Below, in pieces: positions 50,728 to 55,670 of a stretch of 55,670 nt of DNA. Origin of the DNA: Clostridia bacterium (GTDB lineage: Bacteria; Bacillota; Clostridia; Lachnospirales; JAOARL01); the NCBI GenBank assembly GCA_025210555.1, contig JAOARL010000005.1, positions 1-55,670 on the forward strand, read 5' to 3'. Position numbers and translations under genes: made by a program. The notes beneath the pieces were generated by a model. It ran no database searches and was not told the origin of the DNA. It saw only the letters and a list, made by a program, of their open reading frames with translations. Position 1 is the stretch's first letter; each line of letters starts with the position of its first letter.

Positions 50728-52215
50728 TTAATCTCTATATATACTTCCACCAACGAATTCTCTTATTAGAGAAGTAAGTGGAATACTTTCTGTGTTAATT
50801 ACTTGGAAGTAATCTAAGAACTCTATCATGCTCTTAGCCTTATCATAGTAAGGACTATCCTTATCAATATTTAAGAATAATGGTTCTGCAAATTGCTTAA
50901 GTACTGATATTTCATAAACTAATGATGAATTGAATATTGCATCTGCCGATTCTTGATGTGGGAATATATTCTTTTCTTCACCTTTTCTTACTGAAGCCCA
51001 CATTTCAAGTGTTTTTTCTGCTCCATGTCCTCTATACTTATTATCTCTTACCATTCTTCTAAGTAATCTTGTATTAGTTGTATGTATTCTATTATGGTTA
51101 TCTAAATTAAGTTGCGTAAGTGCACTTATGTAGATTTTAAATTTATTCTCTTTAGCTATTGAAGCTGTTAACTTTTCATTAAGTCCATGAATTCCTTCAA
51201 CTACTAATACATCGTTTTCTTCTAATTTAATTTTATGACCATTAAACTCTCTCTTACCAAATTTAAAGTTAAATGTTGGTATTTCCACTTCTTCACCAGC
51301 TAAAAGCTTAGTAAGGTGCTCATTAAATAACTTAACATCTACAGCTTCTAAACATTCAAAATCTAATTTTCCGTCTTCATCTACTGGTGTGTTTTCTCTG
51401 TCTACAAAGTAATCATCTAAAGATATTGGGAATGGTCTATATCCTAATACTCTTAAGTGATCTGATAATTTTTTAGAGAAAGTCGTTTTCCCTGAAGACG
51501 ATGGGCCAGCTATAAGAACTAACTTAACTGATCCTCTTCCATCAATTTGCTTAGCTATACTTGATAATTTTTGATCATGTAAAATCTCAGCAACTCTAAT
51601 TATTTCATCTGTCTTACCGGCTGCTACCTTGTCATTAAGTTCTGCAACTGTACCAACTTCTAAAATTTCTCCCCATTTTTCATGTTCTTCCATAACTTTT
51701 CCAACTTTTTCTTGGATAGCATCTTCTGCAGGCATTTCATTACCACTATAAATATCTGGAATTTGCATTATAAATCCATCTGCATGCTTTACTAATCTAT
51801 AGTCTGATAATTGGCTAGTTCTTTCAAATACATTACCATCAAAATGATCTACGAACCAATCTAATCTATATAGTTCAACAACTGATGTAGTTTTATATTG
51901 AATAAGTTTAGCCTTATCATGCATCTTATACTCATTAAACATATCAATTGCATCTTCTTTATTAACAACAATCTTTTCAAATTCGAAATCTTTGTCTATT
52001 GTTTTTCTAATCTCACTATCAATTTTACTTATCATTTCATCTGTTACTTCATTAACCCCTTCAAGTTTACAGAATACCCCTTTTCCAAGCGAATGCTGTA
52101 TAACTACATTCTTGTCTAAAGCATCTTTTACTGCCTTAACAAGCACAAAGCTTAAACTTCTTTGATAAGCTCTCATATCCTCAATTGCTTTTAAATCTAC
52201 TGTAAATTTCGTCAT
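50728..52215 (-). CDS. Uridine-kinase-like nucleoside kinase
   Basis: The 495-residue protein has an N-terminal domain resembling the editing (SAD) part of threonyl-tRNA synthetase (about 1-190) and a C-terminal kinase domain with P-loop G-P-S-S-S-G-K-T-T, S-L-D-D-Y-F and R-R-M-V-R-D. Clostridial relatives usually begin with a TGS domain, for about 550 residues; here the TGS part is missing and the protein starts at the next domain. The nucleoside is likely uridine or cytidine. GGGGGAA precedes the ATG. Confidence 0.87.
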   Translation of the reverse strand: MTKFTVDLKAIEDMRAYQRSLSFVLVKAVKDALDKNVVIQHSLGKGVFCKLEGVNEVTDEMISKIDSEIRKTIDKDFEFEKIVVNKEDAIDMFNEYKMHDKAKLIQYKTTSVVELYRLDWFVDHFDGNVFERTSQLSDYRLVKHADGFIMQIPDIYSGNEMPAEDAIQEKVGKVMEEHEKWGEILEVGTVAELNDKVAAGKTDEIIRVAEILHDQKLSSIAKQIDGRGSVKLVLIAGPSSSGKTTFSKKLSDHLRVLGYRPFPISLDDYFVDRENTPVDEDGKLDFECLEAVDVKLFNEHLTKLLAGEEVEIPTFNFKFGKREFNGHKIKLEENDVLVVEGIHGLNEKLTASIAKENKFKIYISALTQLNLDNHNRIHTTNTRLLRRMVRDNKYRGHGAEKTLEMWASVRKGEEKNIFPHQESADAIFNSSLVYEISVLKQFAEPLFLNIDKDSPYYDKAKSMIEFLDYFQVINTESIPLTSLIREFVGGSIYRD

Positions 52216-52235
52216 TATAAATTCCCCCGTATTTT

Positions 52236-53000
52236 TTATAAATAATTAAATGGATCTATATTTACACTTGATCTTACTACATCTATATCAAGCTTATTGC
52301 TTAAATATTCGTGTAAAACATCCATACATATATTTTCACTACTATAATGAGTAGCATCTATTATAGATAACCCACTTTCTAGTGCGTCTACTGCATCATG
52401 ATATTTTACATCTCCTGTTATGTATACATCTGCCCCTTTTGAAATAGCATTTTTATAAAGTCCCATTCCTGAACCTGTACATATTGCTAACTTTGAAACT
52501 TCCTTAGTTCTATCACCAGTATACTTAATAGTATCTAATTTAAGAACTCCTTTAAGAGTTTCTACTAAACCTTCTAAATCAGTTTCAGCAACTCCTCCTA
52601 TTTTCCCTAAATTAGTAACACTATCTAAAGATTCTAGATTTTCAAGTCCTAATTTTTTAGCTATTATATCATTAGTGCCACCTTCAGTTATATCAAAGTT
52701 AGTATGCATTGAATACAATGATATGTTATTACTAATAAGCTTTATTAACTGTTTTCCCTTAAAATCATTAATACTTACTTTTTTTATTCCACTAATTAAA
52801 ACTGGATGATGAGTAACAATTAAATCAATATTATTTATAACAGCTTCGTCTATAACAGCATCTGTTATATCCAGAGCCACTAAAATCTTACTAATTTCAT
52901 CATTGTTTGTCTCAACTAACATTCCAACATTATCCCAACTTTCAGCTAGTTCAGGTGGTGCAATGTTTTCTAACACTTTTTTTATTTCATTAAGCTTCAT
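52236..53000 (-). CDS. NIF3-family metal-binding protein
   Basis: The NIF3-like protein (254 residues) has the two-metal site: T-H-H-P near residue 65, D-I-T-E near 108, and the late H-Y-S-S-E-N. Its reaction is debated (GTP cyclohydrolase I type 2 is a common but uncertain name). M-K-L-N-E-I-K is the standard start, and the ATG at 53000 lies 11 bases inside trmK, about 12 bases from AAGGAGG. This overlap suggests coupled translation. Confidence 0.92.
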   Translation of the reverse strand: MKLNEIKKVLENIAPPELAESWDNVGMLVETNNDEISKILVALDITDAVIDEAVINNIDLIVTHHPVLISGIKKVSINDFKGKQLIKLISNNISLYSMHTNFDITEGGTNDIIAKKLGLENLESLDSVTNLGKIGGVAETDLEGLVETLKGVLKLDTIKYTGDRTKEVSKLAICTGSGMGLYKNAISKGADVYITGDVKYHDAVDALESGLSIIDATHYSSENICMDVLHEYLSNKLDIDVVRSSVNIDPFNYL

Positions 53001-53679
53001 ATGTATCAAGAACCTCCTTAAATTCATTAATAAGTGAATCTATTTCTTTGATTCTTTTAATTGCAACTTCTGTGTTTTCTCTTTTAAGTTTACTCTTAAT
53101 TTTTTCATAATTAGCTATTTGCTTATTTAGAAAATTTCTAAATACTTTATTTTTTGTTTCAAGTACTATTTTACCATATTTATATTCTAATTCTGTATAT
53201 TTTTCATTACCTTTTTCACAAACTATTATAACGTAATGTTTACCTTCATCTTCTATAAAATCTTCATCTATTATTTCAAATCCTAATTCATGAACTTTTT
53301 TTCTTGTCTCATATACATCTCTTTGAGGTTGCACTATAAGTCTATTAAGCTTTTTAACTTTACTATCACTATCAGATAATATTTTGTTAATAAGCATTCC
53401 ACCCATACCTGCTATTATAGCAACAGTATTTTCTTTTATCTCCACATTTTTAAACCCATCTGATAATATTGTAGTAATATTTCCTTCAAGTTTGTTGTCT
53501 GAAATATTTTTATCTGCTGATAAAAGTGGTCCTTTACCAACATCTGCAGCTACAGCATTTTCTACATAGTTATTCTTAACTAAATGTATAGGAATATACG
53601 CATGATCTGTCCCTATATCAATTAGATTTTCAAATCCGTGCGCATATTCAGATATTTTTTTTAATCTCTTAGAAATCAT
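52990..53679 (-). CDS. trmK: tRNA (adenine-22-N1)-methyltransferase TrmK
   Basis: TrmK methylates A22 of tRNAs with S-adenosylmethionine. The 229-residue protein has a Rossmann methyltransferase domain: I-D-I-G-T-D-H-A-Y-I-P with the SAM-binding aspartates, I-I-A-G-M-G-G near 95, and Q-P-Q-R-D later. The C-terminal third is a coiled coil, typical for the family. It starts after rpoD with its site inside the rpoD end and is followed by nif3, the common Firmicute order. Confidence 0.94.
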   Translation of the reverse strand: MISKRLKKISEYAHGFENLIDIGTDHAYIPIHLVKNNYVENAVAADVGKGPLLSADKNISDNKLEGNITTILSDGFKNVEIKENTVAIIAGMGGMLINKILSDSDSKVKKLNRLIVQPQRDVYETRKKVHELGFEIIDEDFIEDEGKHYVIIVCEKGNEKYTELEYKYGKIVLETKNKVFRNFLNKQIANYEKIKSKLKRENTEVAIKRIKEIDSLINEFKEVLDTYEA

Positions 53680-53680
53680 T

Positions 53681-54847
53681 TTAGTCCTCCAAGAAGTCTT
53701 TTAACTTCTTACTTCTACTTGGATGTCTTAATTTTCTAAGTGCTTTAGCTTCAATTTGTCTAATTCTCTCACGAGTAACGCTAAACTCTTTACCTACTTC
53801 TTCAAGAGTTCTACCTTTTCCATCATCAAGACCAAATCTAAGTCTAAGTACTTTTTCTTCTCTTGGTGTTAATGTGCTTAATACATCAACAAGTTGAGCT
53901 TTAAGCATCATAAAATCTGCCGCTTCATGAGGCATAGGTAATTTTTCATCTTTTATAAAGTCTCCTAAGTGACTATCTTCTTCTTCTCCAATAGGAGTCT
54001 CAAGTGATACAGGATCTTGAGCAATCTTCATAATCTCTTGAACCTTCTCAACTGTCATTCCCATTCTTTTAGCAACTTCTTCTGGTTGAGGATCTTTACC
54101 TAGTTCTTGAATTAACTGTCTTTGAACTCTTATAAGTTTATTAATTGTTTCTACCATATGAACTGGTATTCTTATAGTTCTAGCTTGGTCTGCTATTGCT
54201 CTTGTAATAGCCTGTCTAATCCACCAAGTAGCATAAGTAGAAAACTTATATCCTTTTGAGTAATCAAACTTCTCTACCGCTTTCATAAGCCCTAAATTAC
54301 CTTCTTGAATAAGATCAAGGAAAAGCATTCCTCTACCTACATATCTTTTTGCAATACTTACAACAAGCCTTAAGTTAGCTTCAGATAATAATCTTTTAGC
54401 TTCCTCATCGCCTTCTTCAACTCTTTTTGCAAGTTCAACCTCATCATCTCCAGATAGAAGTGAAACTTTACCAATCTCTTTTAAGTACATTCTTACTGGA
54501 TCATCAACATTTGAACCTTCATGAAAATGAGTATATGTTAAGTCAACATCTATTTCTGCTTTTTCTTCTCCTTCGTCATCGACTATGTCATCATCAATCA
54601 TTTCCTCAACTGATGGATCTCCAATTACACCTATATCATGTTCTTCAAGGTAATCATATATTTTTTCAATATATTCTGATGTGAGTTTGTTTTTTTCAAC
54701 TTCCTTTTCAACGATAGAATATTCTAATACTCCATCAGCTTTCTTTCCTGCTTCTCCAAGTCTTTCGCACACTCCACCTAATAATTCTAAATCAATCTTA
54801 ACTTTTTTAGTACTTTTTTTAGTTGTCTTTTTAACTGTATCTGCCAC
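53681..54847 (-). CDS. rpoD: Primary sigma factor RpoD (SigA)
   Basis: The 388-residue housekeeping sigma factor reads the promoters described in this window. Regions 1.2 and 2 are seen from M-Y-L-K-E-I-G to [18 protein letters not shown], with region 2.4 reading the -10 box; region 3 follows and region 4 ends with [17 protein letters not shown]. The N-terminal part is short and acidic. It follows dnaG by 10 bases. Confidence 0.98.
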   Translation of the reverse strand: MADTVKKTTKKSTKKVKIDLELLGGVCERLGEAGKKADGVLEYSIVEKEVEKNKLTSEYIEKIYDYLEEHDIGVIGDPSVEEMIDDDIVDDEGEEKAEIDVDLTYTHFHEGSNVDDPVRMYLKEIGKVSLLSGDDEVELAKRVEEGDEEAKRLLSEANLRLVVSIAKRYVGRGMLFLDLIQEGNLGLMKAVEKFDYSKGYKFSTYATWWIRQAITRAIADQARTIRIPVHMVETINKLIRVQRQLIQELGKDPQPEEVAKRMGMTVEKVQEIMKIAQDPVSLETPIGEEEDSHLGDFIKDEKLPMPHEAADFMMLKAQLVDVLSTLTPREEKVLRLRFGLDDGKGRTLEEVGKEFSVTRERIRQIEAKALRKLRHPSRSKKLKDFLED

Positions 54848-54857
54848 TTTTATCCTC

Positions 54858-55670
54858 CTATAAAATTACATTTATTTTATCAATTTGTTTTTTCTGCAAT
54901 ATCAACGACATTTTAAGTTCATCTTCTGCATTTTCAATCATCTTATCTACATAAGACCTTTTTATTTTTCTTATCAGCTGAGTTATAGCTTTTTCTTTAG
55001 CTATCTCATCATCATATTTTTCTTTTATTTCAGATATTCTTACTACTAAATTTTGTTCTGAAACCTCTGAAAAATTATTTATAAATTCTGATAGTTTAAT
55101 AATATTTTCTAATTTATAACTATCATTAATTAATGCTACTATTTTTTGATATCTTTCATATATAAACTCATTAATTTTCACATGCTCATGTATCTTATCA
55201 TATATTTTTTTATCTTCAAGCATAAAAGATATAAGTTGATTATTTGCATCTATTAAAGATTGATCTTCAACGTTTTCTTCTTTAGGTTTATATTCTTTTT
55301 TAGGTGCTGCTTTTTCATCAAGCTTTACGGCTTCTTTTAAAATAGCACTTCTATCTATTCCTGTTTCTTCTGATATCTTATTTACATAAACATCTTTTTC
55401 TATCTCATTTGTTACCTCATTAATTATCTTAGTTATCTCATTAACAAATTCAATTTTGTCATCTATATTATTTTTATAATCATATTTTGATTTAAGCATT
55501 TTCATTTTAAAATCTATATGACTTATAGAAGCATCTATAGCTTTTTTAAATTCTGCTCTACCATAACTCTTTATAAAATCGTCTGGATCTTTTTGGTCTT
55601 TTAAATCTAATATTTTAACCTTTAAGTCTTTACTTAAGAGTATAGGTATAGCTCTTAAAATAGCGCTCTT
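54858..55670 (-). CDS. dnaG: DNA primase DnaG, 3' part
   Basis: The frame is open to the window edge, so only about 270 C-terminal residues are here. The first visible residues, [12 protein letters not shown] and later [10 protein letters not shown], are the end of the TOPRIM catalytic domain; the rest is the linker and helicase-binding region. An internal ATG at 55505 is not the true start. It is encoded before rpoD, as in many Firmicutes. Confidence 0.93.
   Translation of the reverse strand, partial: KSAILRAIPILLSKDLKVKILDLKDQKDPDDFIKSYGRAEFKKAIDASISHIDFKMKMLKSKYDYKNNIDDKIEFVNEITKIINEVTNEIEKDVYVNKISEETGIDRSAILKEAVKLDEKAAPKKEYKPKEENVEDQSLIDANNQLISFMLEDKKIYDKIHEHVKINEFIYERYQKIVALINDSYKLENIIKLSEFINNFSEVSEQNLVVRISEIKEKYDDEIAKEKAITQLIRKIKRSYVDKMIENAEDELKMSLILQKKQIDKINVIL

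Noticed and set aside
1-55670. tRNA, rRNA, tmRNA or SRP RNA genes
   Set aside because: I looked for their hallmark sequences on both strands and saw none I could support.

Overview
The window is a 55.7 kb piece of a low-GC bacterial chromosome, almost certainly from an anaerobic member of the Clostridia (Bacillota). The signs are very A+T-rich DNA, strong AGGAGG ribosome-binding sites, short intergenic gaps, an oxygen-sensitive iron-sulfur L-serine dehydratase of the two-subunit type, a T-box-controlled asnS, a divergent lexA/LysM SOS pair, and the dnaG-rpoD-trmK-nif3 order. The genus cannot be fixed from the sequence. No rRNA, tRNA, CRISPR array, insertion sequence or prophage was found. The DNA looks like ordinary core chromosome with pockets of unfamiliar genes.

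Left part (1-7400, mostly + strand): the first codons of a divergent gene, a GGDEF diguanylate cyclase with an HD-domain hydrolase, sdaAB-sdaAA, a DUF1361-like membrane protein, a YjbQ protein, a small coiled-coil protein, an MscS channel, and two unknown proteins that share a P-V-[VI]-K-Q-I motif.

Translation and cell-division block (7400-16300, + strand): ylxM-ffh-rpsP-khpA-rimM, read from a consensus promoter whose -35 box lies inside the preceding terminator. The usual trmD-rplS do not follow; a GxGD prepilin peptidase and an HlyD-like adaptor do. Then come sepF, divIVA, lspA, rluD, an EamA transporter and an unknown protein.

Transport and accessory block (16300-29700): an NhaC-type antiporter, a small unknown protein, the asparagine T-box and asnS, MFS- and EamA-type transporters, two membrane-anchored proteins with a common C-terminal domain, a GNAT acetyltransferase, two tandem 64-66 residue membrane proteins that look paralogous, a small DUF308/HdeD-like membrane protein, a TtcA-type PP-loop enzyme, a large chemoreceptor, a NapH-like Fe-S membrane protein and an unknown 249-residue protein.

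Recombination, SOS and repair block (29800-47700): a tyrosine recombinase, a LysM (YneA-like) protein divergent from lexA across three LexA boxes spaced exactly 28 bp apart, then the most unusual locus of the window. This is two tandem copies of one unit: sigma-A promoter, SD-in-loop hairpin, Asn-rich leader ORF, intrinsic terminator, and a small paralogous gene. On the minus strand a long operon, mutS - small ORF - MFS - mutL - miaA - MazG-like - PLP lyase, runs left, preceded by mutS2 and two ABC half-transporters whose ATPase domains are nearly identical.

Right end (47700-55670, minus strand): an M16C-type zinc peptidase, a uridine-kinase-like nucleoside kinase, nif3, trmK, rpoD and the 3' part of dnaG, which runs off the window.
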